Shown here piece after piece: positions 45,922-55,102 of a stretch of 64,000 nt of DNA. The DNA is from Paludibaculum fermentans (GTDB taxonomy: Bacteria; Acidobacteriota; Terriglobia; Bryobacterales; Bryobacteraceae): positions 1,984,001 through 2,048,000 of the forward strand of contig NZ_CP063849.1 of the NCBI RefSeq assembly GCF_015277775.1, in the 5' to 3' direction. How positions within the stretch are numbered: the stretch's first letter is position 1; each line of letters opens with the position of its first letter. The position numbers were made by a program, and so were the translations under genes. The notes under the pieces were generated by a model that worked only from the letters and a program-made list of their open reading frames with translations, ran no database searches and had not been told where the DNA came from.

Positions 45922-47046
45922 ATGGAAACGCAGAAGTTCAGCCGCCGGAGCATGGCACGCATGGCCGCGCTGCTCACGGCAGGCTCCAGCTTGCCCTTTT
46001 ATAATGAAGCCGCTCTCGCGCAGGAAGCGCAGCGCGGAGTTTCCCGCGGCGCGATGCCGGCGGATGCGGTCCGCATCAGTTCCAACGAGAATCCGCTGGG
46101 GCCATGCCCCGAAGCACTGGAAGCCATCTACAAGATTGCAAAGTATGGCGGACGGTATCAGCCCTTCGGAGAGACCGCCGCTTTCATCAAGACGGCAGCC
46201 GAAGTGGAAGGCGTGAAACCTTCCTATATTGCTCCGTTCGCCGGATCGAGCGATCCACTGCACCGGACCACGGTCGCCTTCACCTCGCCGGAGCGCAGCT
46301 TCGTGATGGGGGACCCGGGCTATGAGGCCGGGGCGCGCTCGGCTCAATTCATCGGCGCCAAGGTGCACCGGATTCCACTGAGGAAGGACTTCTCGCACGA
46401 TGTCGAGGCGATGTGCAAGGCTGACCCGAATGCGGGCGTCATCTACATCTGCAACCCGAACAACCCGACGGGCACGCTGACCTCGCGCAAGGACATTGAA
46501 TATGTCCTGGCCAACAAGCCGAAGGGTTCGATCCTGCTGTTGGACGAAGCGTATGTCCACTTCTCGGAGATGACCCCGGCGTCCGAGCTGGTGGCGGCCG
46601 ATAAGGAAGTCATCATTCTGCGTACCTTCTCGAAGGCGTACGGAATGGCGGGCATCCGGGCCGGCATGGCGATCGCCCGGCCGGACCTTTTGGAGAAGAT
46701 GCGTCCGTACGGCGCCGGTATGCTGCCCATCACCGGGCTGGTGGCCGCCACGGCCAGCATGCAGGTGAAGACTCTGGTGGCGGAGCGCCGCAAAATCAAC
46801 AAGGACATCCGCGAGGATACATTCGAGTTCCTGACGGCGAAGAAGTTCACATTCGTCCCGTCGCAGAGCAACAAGTTCATGCTGGAAGTCCACAAGCCGG
46901 GCATGGAAGTGGTGAAGGCCCTGGCGGCCGAGAAGATCTACATCGGGCGCGTCTGGCCGATCTGGCCGACGCATGTCCGGGTGAGCATCGGGACGCAGGA
47001 CGAGATGAACAAGTTCAAGACGGCGCTCGTCAAGGTGATGGCGTAA
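45922..47046 (+). CDS. Tat-exported HisC-like PLP aminotransferase
   Basis: 374 residues, ATG 45922 with AGGGAG upstream. The N-terminus is a twin-arginine signal (FSRRSMARM, then AALLTAGSSLPF and an AxA-like cleavage area). The remainder is a fold-type I aminotransferase close to histidinol-phosphate aminotransferase: NENPLGP, CNPNNPTG near residue 177, LDEAYVHF, and the PLP lysine in TFSKAYGMAGIRAG (Lys238). Arg in HVRVSIGT near the C-terminus would bind the substrate carboxylate. No other his gene is near. Export of a PLP enzyme suggests a periplasmic role, not histidine synthesis. Confidence 0.88.
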   Translation: METQKFSRRSMARMAALLTAGSSLPFYNEAALAQEAQRGVSRGAMPADAVRISSNENPLGPCPEALEAIYKIAKYGGRYQPFGETAAFIKTAAEVEGVKPSYIAPFAGSSDPLHRTTVAFTSPERSFVMGDPGYEAGARSAQFIGAKVHRIPLRKDFSHDVEAMCKADPNAGVIYICNPNNPTGTLTSRKDIEYVLANKPKGSILLLDEAYVHFSEMTPASELVAADKEVIILRTFSKAYGMAGIRAGMAIARPDLLEKMRPYGAGMLPITGLVAATASMQVKTLVAERRKINKDIREDTFEFLTAKKFTFVPSQSNKFMLEVHKPGMEVVKALAAEKIYIGRVWPIWPTHVRVSIGTQDEMNKFKTALVKVMA

Positions 47047-47052
47047 GCATCA

Positions 47053-47113
47053 GCCTTCAGCAGTCAGCGATCAGACGGCACCTTCCAGCCGCTGAGCGCT
47101 GACAGCTGAAAGC
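47053..47113. repeat. 22-base inverted repeat downstream of the aminotransferase gene
   Basis: Left arm 47053-47074 and right arm 47092-47113 pair in 19 of 22 positions around a 17-base loop. The core is TCAGCxGTCAGCGxTCAG. There is no T-run. It may act as a transcript-end structure or belong to a dispersed intergenic repeat family. Confidence 0.7.
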
Positions 47114-47270
47114 CAATCGCCCGGCGATTCGCAGTTTCGCTTCCACCCACATGTTTGGGCCGCGTTGGGGCGGCCCTCCCCTTACAGATAGTGTCGACGC
47201 TCCCTGTCCGGAGCGACCTCCCAGCCGCAGTGTGCCTGGCCGCACCCGATTTCACTTTTGGAGAAACCAG

Positions 47271-50200
47271 ATGCGATTGCTGTCGTACTTTGTGTTGGCA
47301 TTACTACTCTGTGGGGAGACCCTCTCCGCCCAGAGTTTCCAGGGGAGCCTGCGCGGACGGCTGACCGACGAGAGCGGAGCCGCGGTGCCGGATGCGAAGG
47401 TCACTCTGCGCGATGAGGCGACGGGGATCACCCGCAGTTCATTAACGAGTTCGGCGGGCGAGTACACGTTTCCATCCCTGAATCCGGCCACCTACACGGT
47501 GGTGGCGCAGGCGCCGGGGTTTAAAACGATGGAGAAGCTGGGGGTCGTGGTGGCAACGCAGAGTGCGGTGACGGTGGATCTCACGCTGCCGCTGGGGCAG
47601 GTTTCGGAGAGCGTGAACGTGACCGAGGAGGTGCCGTTGATCGAAACGGCCAACGCGTCGACGGGCCAGGTAATCGACCGGCAGAAGCTGGAGGATCTGC
47701 CGAATCTGGGACGGAATCCCTTCATGATGTCGAAGCTGTCGCAGAACGTGGTGCAGGTGGGCAACCCGAAGTTCAATCGCATGCAGGATCAGTCGGGTTC
47801 GTCGCAGATCTCCATCGCGGGCGGACCAGTGCGGGGCAACAACTACCTGCTGGACGGGATTTCCATCACGGATTCAACGAATCGCGCGGTGATCATCCCG
47901 TCGCTGGAGGCGGTGCAGGAAGTGAAGGTCCAGGCCAACACGTATGACGCGGAGATGGGCCGTACGGGCGGCGGGACGTTCAATACGTTCCTGAAGTCGG
48001 GTTCGAACCGCATGCACGGCAGCGCGTTCGGCTACCTGCGGGAGACTGAGTGGCTGGCCAATAACTTCTTCTCGAACCGTGCGGGGCAGCCGAGAATCGA
48101 CCAGCCGTTCCGCAACTATGGCGGATCGATCGGCGGTCCTATCCGGATCCCCAAAGTGTACGACGGGCGCAACAAGACGTTCTTCTGGATCTCGGGCGAA
48201 GCATACCGGCAGACCGAAGCGGCGGGGACAGCGCTGGCTGTGCCGACCGCGCGCGAACTGGCCGGCGATTTCAGCCAGAGCAAGGCGCAGGCCGGCGGGC
48301 TGCAACTGATGTACGATCCGCTGACAAGCCGGACGGAGAATGGCGCTATTGTGCGGGACGTGTTCGCGGGCAACATCATTCCGGCCAACCGGGTGAGCAA
48401 AGCAGGGACGAGCCTGGCGGCTTACTACCCGGCGGCCACGCGCACTGCTGCGTTCTACGGCGACAACAATTTCGACGCCACGGTAGGCGCCTATAACCGC
48501 GCCGACCAGACAACCTGGAAAGTGGACCACGAAGTCACGCGCTGGTGGCGGGCGAGCGCTTCCTACCTGCACTACGGCAGCCGCGAACCGGGCAACGCGT
48601 GGTTTCCGAACATCGCCTCGCCCAACCAGGGCGTGCTGTACCGCAAAGTGGATGCGACTCAGTTGAACAGCACCCTGACGCCGACGCCGACCATTGTGGT
48701 GGCCCTGCGCTATGGCTTCAACCGCTTTCCGAACTTCAGCGCACCCACCAGTTTTGGCATGGACATGACGAAACTGGGCTTCCCCACTTCCCTGCTCTCG
48801 CAACTGCCGGTGCAGGCGTTTCCCAGTGTCACGATGTCGGATCTGGTGAGCTACGGCGGCGGAGGCGTGTCGCAGAACGTCTTCCACTCGCGTACCTTCG
48901 CGGCAAGCCTCTCGAAGTTCGCCGGACGGCACAGTTGGAAGTTCGGGTTTGACTACCGCGTGCTGAACCACGACGGGTCGCCGACGGTGACTCCGGGCTC
49001 CTACAGCTTCAGCGATGTCTTTACACGGGCCACACCCACAAGGACCACGCTGGGCACCGGTTCCTCGCTTTCGGCCCTTCTGTTGGGCTATCCGGCCTCG
49101 GCCAGCGCGACGCTTTCGACGAATGTCTACAACTACGTCCGTTACTACGCCGGCTTCGTGCAGGACGACTTCCGCGTCAACTCGAAGCTGACGCTGAATC
49201 TCGGCCTGCGTTACGAGCTCGAGACGGGCATCGGCGACCGCAACAACAACTTCGTGGTGGGCTTCAACCCGGACAAGACGAATCCGCTGCAGTCGACGGT
49301 GACGGGCCTGACCTTGAAGGGTGTGGTGATGTACGCGGGGGTAAACGGAAACCCGACACGGTCGGGCGATCCGAACAAGAACAAGTTTTCCCCGCGCATC
49401 GGCGTCGCCTATTCGTTGAACTCGAAGACGACACTGCGCGGTGGGTATGGCATGTTCTGGGCGCCGATTCCGTTCAGCCTGCAGGATCCCATCGGTTACA
49501 CGCAATCGACGCCGTATGTCGCATCGATCGACAACAATGCGACGCCGTCGGGCACTTTGGACAATCCCTTCCCGACGGGCCTGCTGAAGCCGGTGGGCAA
49601 CTCGGCGGGGGAAATGGCAGGTATCGGACAGGGCATCTCCGCATACGACCTGAAGGCGCGCTCGACGCTGGTGCAGCAGTACTCGTTCGACATCCAGCGG
49701 CAACTGGCGGGCGGTGTCGCCCTGGCACTGGGCTATGTGGGCTCGAAGTCGACCCACCTGGTGCAGGGGACGGGCAGCATCAACATCAACCAACTGGCTT
49801 CGCAGTATCTGTCGCTGGGTTCGACGCTCAACCAGTCTGTGGCGAATCCCATGGCGGGCAACGGCGGCCAGTTCGCCGTGGCGAGCACGACGATCACACG
49901 CTCGCAGTTCCTGCGGCCGTTCCCCGAGTTCACGAGTGTCTCGCTGCAGAACTCGGATGCAAGCCGTGCCCTGTATCACTCGTTCTTTGTCCGAGGGCAG
50001 AAGCGGTTTGCGACGGGCATGAGCTTCGTGGCGACCTATACGTGGTCGTTGAACCAGGACAGCGCGTTCTCGGGCGCGGGGAACGTGTACAGCGGCCAGG
50101 CGGGTACGGCGCAGAACAACTACGATCTGGATGCGGAGTACGGCCTCTCGACATCGCACACACCGCACCGGCTATCCACGGCGGTGACGTATGAACTGCC

Positions 50201-50708
50201 GTTCGGCAAGGGCAAGCAGTTTCTGACGAACAGCCGGATTCTCGACTATGCGGTGGGCGGCTGGAGCCTGAACGTGGTGGGTACGATCCAGAGCGGCTAC
50301 CCACTGGCGATCACGCAGGTGAACAACAACGCCGTCATCGGTACGTCGGTACAGCGTCCGAACGCGACGGGCCTTTCACCGGTCACACCGGGGGCGCTGA
50401 CCGACCGGTTGGACAACTACATCAGCACGGCGGCGTTCAGCCAGGCCGCGCAATTCACCTTTGGCAATGTGAGCCGGACGATCGGGATGCGGGGTCCGGG
50501 GCAGATCAACTGGGATGTTTCGATGTTCAAGACATTTCAGGTGACTGAACTGTTCAAGGCTCAGTTCCGCGCGGAAGCCTTGAATTTCACGAACACGCCA
50601 TTGTTCTATGGGCCCAACACGCAGTTCGGCAACGTAGCGTTTGGGCGCATCACGAGCCAGGCCAACTTTTCTCGCATGGTCCAGTTGGGAGTGCGTTTCC
50701 TCTTCTAG
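47271..50708 (+). CDS. Oar-like TonB-dependent receptor with carboxypeptidase-regulatory N-terminus
   Basis: 1145 residues; ATG 47271 is chosen (TTTTGGAG eight bases upstream, then a signal peptide ending near LSAQ). Residues 22-105 are the carboxypeptidase regulatory-like/CnaB-type beta-sandwich (GRLTDESGAAVPDAKVTL, SAGEYTFPSLNPATYTV). A plug domain follows (VNVTEEVPLIETANAS, NNYLLDGISITD), then a long beta-barrel ending in an aromatic residue (VRFLF). This is the large acidobacterial outer-membrane receptor type that takes up or anchors unknown, probably polymeric, substrates. It is monocistronic, with a strong terminator. Confidence 0.92.
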   Translation: MRLLSYFVLALLLCGETLSAQSFQGSLRGRLTDESGAAVPDAKVTLRDEATGITRSSLTSSAGEYTFPSLNPATYTVVAQAPGFKTMEKLGVVVATQSAVTVDLTLPLGQVSESVNVTEEVPLIETANASTGQVIDRQKLEDLPNLGRNPFMMSKLSQNVVQVGNPKFNRMQDQSGSSQISIAGGPVRGNNYLLDGISITDSTNRAVIIPSLEAVQEVKVQANTYDAEMGRTGGGTFNTFLKSGSNRMHGSAFGYLRETEWLANNFFSNRAGQPRIDQPFRNYGGSIGGPIRIPKVYDGRNKTFFWISGEAYRQTEAAGTALAVPTARELAGDFSQSKAQAGGLQLMYDPLTSRTENGAIVRDVFAGNIIPANRVSKAGTSLAAYYPAATRTAAFYGDNNFDATVGAYNRADQTTWKVDHEVTRWWRASASYLHYGSREPGNAWFPNIASPNQGVLYRKVDATQLNSTLTPTPTIVVALRYGFNRFPNFSAPTSFGMDMTKLGFPTSLLSQLPVQAFPSVTMSDLVSYGGGGVSQNVFHSRTFAASLSKFAGRHSWKFGFDYRVLNHDGSPTVTPGSYSFSDVFTRATPTRTTLGTGSSLSALLLGYPASASATLSTNVYNYVRYYAGFVQDDFRVNSKLTLNLGLRYELETGIGDRNNNFVVGFNPDKTNPLQSTVTGLTLKGVVMYAGVNGNPTRSGDPNKNKFSPRIGVAYSLNSKTTLRGGYGMFWAPIPFSLQDPIGYTQSTPYVASIDNNATPSGTLDNPFPTGLLKPVGNSAGEMAGIGQGISAYDLKARSTLVQQYSFDIQRQLAGGVALALGYVGSKSTHLVQGTGSININQLASQYLSLGSTLNQSVANPMAGNGGQFAVASTTITRSQFLRPFPEFTSVSLQNSDASRALYHSFFVRGQKRFATGMSFVATYTWSLNQDSAFSGAGNVYSGQAGTAQNNYDLDAEYGLSTSHTPHRLSTAVTYELPFGKGKQFLTNSRILDYAVGGWSLNVVGTIQSGYPLAITQVNNNAVIGTSVQRPNATGLSPVTPGALTDRLDNYISTAAFSQAAQFTFGNVSRTIGMRGPGQINWDVSMFKTFQVTELFKAQFRAEALNFTNTPLFYGPNTQFGNVAFGRITSQANFSRMVQLGVRFLF

Positions 50709-50780
50709 CAGGACCGGCGTTTGTTTCCGGTTTGAAGTAATAATGCTGGCCTGGTCCACCCCTGAGACCGGGCTTGGGAC

Positions 50781-50822
50781 GCGGTGCATTGTAGCTCCCC
50801 TGCGATGCACCGCTCTTTTTTT
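50781..50822 (+). terminator. Intrinsic terminator after the TonB-dependent receptor
   Basis: Stem GCGGTGCAT (50781-50789) with ATGCACCGC (50805-50813), a 15-base loop, then TCTTTTTTT. This is a textbook intrinsic terminator. Confidence 0.92.
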
Positions 50823-50845
50823 GTCCGCGCTATTGTGGAATGCAT

Positions 50846-51340
50846 ATGGCTGAACCCTGGCTGAGTGGAACTCTGGGCGAATACCACGCCGTGGTGCGGG
50901 CTGTGCTGCATGGGCTGCAGCAGGCTCAGGAAGATATCGAAGAGTGGACGGACGATCTCATCGACGAGGAGTTATGGGCGCGGCCCAGCGGACTGGCTCC
51001 GGTGGGCTTTCAGATGCGGCACATGGCCGGCAGCATCGACCGGCTGCTGACGTATGCGCGCGGTGAGCAGTTGAGCGCCGGACAGTTGACCATCCTGAAG
51101 GCAGAGATGGAACCGGGCGCGGGGCGCGGCGAGTTGCTGGCGCTGATGGAGAAGACGTTTGCGGCGGCTGCGGCGCAGGTGCGCGCGACGGATCCGGCGA
51201 CCTTGATCGAGGCCCGCGGAGTCGGCCGGAAGGCCCTGCCGACTACCGTGGGCGGATTGCTGATTCACACGACCGAGCACACGCAGCGGCACGTGGGCCA
51301 GTTGATTGTGACGGTCCGCGTACTGCGCGCGGCGCGCTAA
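50846..51340 (+). CDS. DinB-family protein
   Basis: About 164 residues (166 if ATG 50840 is used). A four-helix DinB/YfiT-type fold: the three metal-ligand histidines are visible in RHMAGSIDRLL, HTTEHTQ and RHVGQL. DinB proteins are metal-dependent thiol S-transferases or hydrolases, sometimes damage-induced; the substrate is unknown. The stop codon overlaps the stop of the convergent small membrane protein gene. Confidence 0.88.
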   Translation: MAEPWLSGTLGEYHAVVRAVLHGLQQAQEDIEEWTDDLIDEELWARPSGLAPVGFQMRHMAGSIDRLLTYARGEQLSAGQLTILKAEMEPGAGRGELLALMEKTFAAAAAQVRATDPATLIEARGVGRKALPTTVGGLLIHTTEHTQRHVGQLIVTVRVLRAAR

Positions 51341-51573
51341 GACGGCTGTTCCGGCTGCGCCACCGGCGGGCGGCGCAGCGAGGAGATCAGTGCGACTGTT
51401 GCGACCAACACGTTGGAGACGATGACGGGCATCGACTGGATGAGGACACCGTAGGCGATCCAAAGGACGGCTGCTGTGGCCTGCAGACGCCGCAGCGCAC
51501 TGGGTCCCTTGAGAAAGTACGAGGCGGCAAACGTCCCCGTGGCCACGTATCCGAGCAGATCTACGCCTTGCAT
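51337..51573 (-). CDS. Small membrane protein, YgjV-like
   Basis: 78 residues from ATG 51573, with AAGGAG just upstream. Three hydrophobic segments (LLGYVATGTFAASYFL, ATAAVLWIAYGVLIQ, VIVSNVLVATVALISSL) resemble the repeat unit of YgjV/SemiSWEET-like inner-membrane proteins. It starts eight bases after the HAD phosphatase stop, so the two are one operon. Function unknown; transport of a small solute is possible by analogy. Confidence 0.68.
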   Translation of the reverse strand: MQGVDLLGYVATGTFAASYFLKGPSALRRLQATAAVLWIAYGVLIQSMPVIVSNVLVATVALISSLRRPPVAQPEQPS

Positions 51574-51581
51574 GGGGCTCC

Positions 51582-52406
51582 TTAGGCGAACTGAGCCGCG
51601 GCGGCGCCGTGCTCGGCGATGGTGAGCGTGTCGGTGCGCACCTTGTTCCAATCCTGCAGGGCGAAGCCGTTGGCGGTGAAGAAGGCGCGGATGCGGAGGG
51701 AATCCCAGCCGGCGACGTCTTCCAGGATGGGGATCAGCACGCTGAGCGCGTCGTCGCTGAGAATGGTGCGGCGCGCGATCTGGCTGATGAACTTGGCTTC
51801 GGAGACAGCGATGGTGAGACCTTCGTGGCGGTTCACGTTGAGCATGACGTGCACGTCGGAGCTGCCGTCGCCCACGTAGACCACATGGTCGTAACTGATT
51901 TGGAGCGAGTTGCGGAGTTCTTCCAATACTGCCACCTTGCCGTAGCCGGCCGAGACGCGCAGCACTTCCTGGATCTCGCCCGTTTCCGGATGGTAGCGGA
52001 ACTTGGTGCCGTAGATGTTCTCGGGCGGCACGATGCCTTCGAGGGCGGATTGAATGACTTCCTCGGGAGCGGCGGAGACGACGTAGAACGCGAAGTTGCG
52101 TCCATCGATATCCTTGAGCAGCTGTGACAGGAGGCGGATGTTTTGTTTCAGGCGAATGTGCTTGCCGACTTCGTAGAGGTGCTCTTTGCGGACGCGGCGG
52201 TACTCGGGGTCGTGCAACAGCAGATAGGCGAGTTCCCCGCCCTGCTGCACCATGTGGATGCGGGACAGGCCCTCCACCTTTTTGATGAAGTCCTTGGTAC
52301 CCAGCAGTTCACTCAGGACGATGCCGGAGTCGTTGAAGCTCAGCGTTTGGTCGAAGTCGGTGGCAAACAGATACTGCTTTGCGGTGTTGGTGCGTTCCTG
52401 GATCAT
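51582..52406 (-). CDS. HAD-family phosphatase
   Basis: 274 residues, ATG 52406 with AAGGAG upstream. The HAD motifs are complete: I, FDQTLS after FAT-D (nucleophile and acid/base Asp); II, VVSAAP; III and IV, Lys in GYGK and [10 protein letters not shown]. The cap is helical and inserted after motif I, as in phosphoserine phosphatase-like enzymes. The substrate is unknown. A likely promoter lies at 52597-52625. Confidence 0.88.
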   Translation of the reverse strand: MIQERTNTAKQYLFATDFDQTLSFNDSGIVLSELLGTKDFIKKVEGLSRIHMVQQGGELAYLLLHDPEYRRVRKEHLYEVGKHIRLKQNIRLLSQLLKDIDGRNFAFYVVSAAPEEVIQSALEGIVPPENIYGTKFRYHPETGEIQEVLRVSAGYGKVAVLEELRNSLQISYDHVVYVGDGSSDVHVMLNVNRHEGLTIAVSEAKFISQIARRTILSDDALSVLIPILEDVAGWDSLRIRAFFTANGFALQDWNKVRTDTLTIAEHGAAAAQFA

Positions 52407-52596
52407 ATTCGAGAAAACTCCTTTCCTTCGGGCCCGGCGACACTAGGATCGCGCGAAGAATTATCAGCGCGATGTCGGATTCGTTACAGTTCGAGCGGGG
52501 TACAGTCCGTAGACACCTCGGCCTGGAGAAGGCTTGTGAACTGAAATGAAATACGGGGAGCTTGTGGCGGCGGGGCCTTGCGGGAATTACATCTCT

Positions 52597-52625
52597 ATTA
52601 TAGCAGACGCGCGGGCTCGGCCCAA
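52597..52625 (-). promoter_or_regulatory. Candidate promoter for the HAD phosphatase operon
   Basis: On the - strand: TTGGGC (52625-52620), 17 bases, then a perfect TATAAT (52602-52597). This would give a leader of roughly 180 bases before ATG 52406. The -35 is weak and lies within a hairpin (52612-52642). Confidence 0.5.
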
Positions 52626-52642
52626 GGATTCAGCCGAGCCCG
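52612..52642 (-). terminator. Hairpin after the enoyl-CoA hydratase operon
   Basis: A 10-bp perfect stem (CGGGCTCGGC with GCCGAGCCCG) and 11-base loop, about 35 bases past the hydratase stop. There is no T-run; it overlaps the -35 of the candidate HAD promoter. Confidence 0.5.
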
Positions 52643-52677
52643 ATAGATAGGCGAATAAACAACAGTATCGTCTTTAT

Positions 52678-53448
52678 TTACTTCACGTTGAGAGAAGGCC
52701 ACACGGGCTTTCTCTTCTCGCGGAAGGCGCGCACACCCTCGATGAAATCAGCGGAGCGAAAAGTCTTGGCGCGAAATTCGGCAGCCAGGCGGCCAGCCGT
52801 TTCCCAGCTCATTTCGCGGCTCTTCTGCACGAAATCGAGGCCGCGGCGGAGAGTTTCCTGGCTGGCGTGGGCGAGCATGCGGGCGGTATTTGTGGCGCGG
52901 TCGTCCAGTTCGAACGGCGGGACGACTTCGTGGACGAGGCCATATTGCTGGGCTTCATTCGTGCCGAAAATACGGCCGGTGAGCGAGAGTTCCACCGTGC
53001 GCCGTTCGCCGATGGCGAGGGCCACGGCGCGGTGGATGACAAAAGGCCAGAGGCCGACACGGATCTCAGTGAGGCCGAAGTTGGCGCCTTGCGCGGCCAG
53101 CACGACGTGGCAATTGGCCAGGAGTCCGATGCCGCCGCCGAGGGCGCCGCCCTGGACAGCAGCGACGATGGGCTTGTGATAGTGGACGCCGAAGGTGAAG
53201 AGCTGCTCGTGAATCTCCATGCGCTCTGGTGCGTCCGGCTGCAGGGCGTCTTCGAGATCCATGCCGGAACAGAAGATCTGGCCGGAACCGTCGAGCAGCA
53301 CGCAGCCGACGGTGCGGTCGCGGCCGGCTTCCCTCAGGGCCTCGACCAGATCGCGGCATAGCTTTTCGTCGAGGGCGTTGCGCTTTTCGGGATTGTTCAG
53401 TGTCATGCGAAGAACACGTTCCTCGCGCGAGATCATCAGTTGGCTCAT
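52678..53448 (-). CDS. Enoyl-CoA hydratase/isomerase family protein
   Basis: 256 residues of crotonase fold. The CoA/oxyanion-hole motifs are clear: NNPEKRNALDE, then FCSGMDLEDA and AAVQGGALGGGIGLLANCHVVLA. The usual catalytic Glu of hydratases is in FGLTEIRVGL. It is the last gene of the carboxylase operon and overlaps the small AtuA-like gene by four bases (ATGA). In acyclic terpene and leucine pathways a hydratase of this kind acts on the carboxylated acyl-CoA, which fits the operon. Confidence 0.9.
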   Translation of the reverse strand: MSQLMISREERVLRMTLNNPEKRNALDEKLCRDLVEALREAGRDRTVGCVLLDGSGQIFCSGMDLEDALQPDAPERMEIHEQLFTFGVHYHKPIVAAVQGGALGGGIGLLANCHVVLAAQGANFGLTEIRVGLWPFVIHRAVALAIGERRTVELSLTGRIFGTNEAQQYGLVHEVVPPFELDDRATNTARMLAHASQETLRRGLDFVQKSREMSWETAGRLAAEFRAKTFRSADFIEGVRAFREKRKPVWPSLNVK

Positions 53449-53771
53449 GAACTTGCTGTTTCCGTTTCGATTTCGAGGCGCAGCAGGGCCGCGCCGAAGG
53501 TCTTCCCCTGCGCGTCAACACGCAGAGTCACCGTCCCGCCGCCGCCCAGGGCGCCTTGCAGGACGAAGTTGAGGGCGTGGACATTGGGGAGTTCGTACCG
53601 CACAACCGGTCCGCGAACACGGGAGCCGAAGAACGAGTGTACCTTTTCGGCCGTGAGCTCGCGAAGCAGCAGGGCATAGTCTTCCGGACGCCAGGCGATG
53701 ACGCCGATGTTGACGGTGTCGCCTTTGTCGCCGGAGCGGGTGTGTGCGAAATGCGCGAGTGGGGCTTTCAA
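53445..53771 (-). CDS. AtuA-like ferredoxin-fold protein (C-terminal half of AtuA)
   Basis: 108 residues that match the C-terminal domain of AtuA/DUF1446 proteins: RSGDKGDTVNIGVIAW, RYELPNVHALNFVL and GALGGGGTVTLRVD. In many bacteria this domain is fused to the large DUF1446 domain; here it is a separate gene joined by a 4-base ATGA overlap. It presumably works with the product of the preceding gene. Confidence 0.88.
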   Translation of the reverse strand: MKAPLAHFAHTRSGDKGDTVNIGVIAWRPEDYALLLRELTAEKVHSFFGSRVRGPVVRYELPNVHALNFVLQGALGGGGTVTLRVDAQGKTFGAALLRLEIETETASS

Positions 53772-55102
53772 CTGAGCACCTCGACTTGCGGCGTAATCTC
53801 CTCGCGAGGCAGCAGCGCGGGCCAGTAGGCGATGACTTCGCGCACCGCCGGGCGTCCCTCGCCATACCCGGTTGCGCCGGGCGGACCGCTGAGCACCAGC
53901 GGGATCAGTTCGCTGGTGAAGCGGTCGACGTCCTTCTTGGATGGACCGCGCGCGCCAATGCGGAGCATCACTTCGGGCGGATCGGCGATGGGCGGCGCGG
54001 CGGGTCCGTGGCAGGAGTTGAAGCCCACGAATTCGCTGTAGATCTCCTCGAACTGGAGGCCGAGCTGCGCCAGCCGGCCGCGCACGATGCGATCGGCCGC
54101 GTAAGCTTTTTCAAGGGCTGAGGGCCAGCAGTAGACCAGGCTGCCCTGCGCCTTCCAGCCGGCGTGGTAGCTGATGGAGGCTTTGAGCTGGGCCGGCGCG
54201 GGGGCTCCGGTGGCGCCGCTGATGCGGACACAGTCGGGGCCGGCATCCTCAATCTGGACGGACGTGAAATCGGCAACGCAATCGGGCGTGAAGTAGGCGC
54301 GCGGATCGCCGATTTCGTAAAGCATCTGTTCGATGACGGTGTGCCGGTTGATCGCGCCGCCGGTGCCGGGGTGCTTGGTGATGGTGCAGACCCCGTCAGG
54401 GGAGGCGTCGATGATGGGGTAGCCGATGTTGGCGGGATCGGCCATGGTCTGCCAGTCGACCTGGGAATTGCCTCCGGTGCACTGCGATCCGCACTCGATG
54501 ATGTGTCCGGCGATGGTGCCGGCGCAGAGGAGATCGACATCGCTGGGACGCCAGCAGAACTGGTGGATCATGGGCGCCAGGGCCAGCGCGGCGTCGGCGC
54601 AGCGGCCCGTGATGATAACGTCGGCGCCGGTGGAGAGAGCTTCAGCAATGGGGAAAGCTCCAATATAGGCGTTGGCGCTGGTGACGGCGGAGCGGACATC
54701 GGAGAGCGGCGCGCCGGTGTCCATGTTGCGGAGTTCGATGCCGCGGGCGAGCAGGTCGTCCAGTCTCGGGTAGATATCGTCTCCGGTGACAATCGCCACC
54801 TTGAGTTCAGGGGCGAGGGCTCGTACCTGCGCCGCGCAGGCGTGCGGGTTCACACCGCCGGCATTGGCGATGACCCGGATGTTGCGCTGCTTCAGGCGCG
54901 AGGCCAGGCGGGCCATCAGCGGAGGGAAGTCCCGGGCGTAGCCGAGCTGGAGGTCGGCTTGTTTCTGCTTCTGCAGGATCGACATCGTCACCTCGGCCAG
55001 GTAGTCGAGCGTGAGGTAGTCGATGGGTCCCTGTTCGACGAGATGGACGGGCGCGTCCAGCCAATCGCCCCAGAAGCCTTGCCCGTTGGCGATACGGATC
55101 AT
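53768..55102 (-). CDS. AtuA/DUF1446-family protein, large domain
   Basis: 444 residues from ATG 55102, which overlaps the carboxylase stop by four bases. DUF1446 motifs: GQGFWGDWLDAP, DYLTLDYLAEVTM, IRVIANAGGVNPHACA, VIITGRCADAALALAP and the Cys/Gly-rich ECGSQCTGGN. AtuA is required for growth on acyclic terpenes in pseudomonads, but its reaction is not established. The gene stops where full AtuA would continue into the ferredoxin-fold domain encoded next. Confidence 0.9.
   Translation of the reverse strand: MIRIANGQGFWGDWLDAPVHLVEQGPIDYLTLDYLAEVTMSILQKQKQADLQLGYARDFPPLMARLASRLKQRNIRVIANAGGVNPHACAAQVRALAPELKVAIVTGDDIYPRLDDLLARGIELRNMDTGAPLSDVRSAVTSANAYIGAFPIAEALSTGADVIITGRCADAALALAPMIHQFCWRPSDVDLLCAGTIAGHIIECGSQCTGGNSQVDWQTMADPANIGYPIIDASPDGVCTITKHPGTGGAINRHTVIEQMLYEIGDPRAYFTPDCVADFTSVQIEDAGPDCVRISGATGAPAPAQLKASISYHAGWKAQGSLVYCWPSALEKAYAADRIVRGRLAQLGLQFEEIYSEFVGFNSCHGPAAPPIADPPEVMLRIGARGPSKKDVDRFTSELIPLVLSGPPGATGYGEGRPAVREVIAYWPALLPREEITPQVEVLS

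Noticed and set aside
47874-50168. 764-codon open frame on the - strand opposite the TonB receptor
   Set aside because: It is antisense to a well-supported gene, has Arg/His/Val-rich composition typical of reversed high-GC coding sequence, and shows no domain motif.
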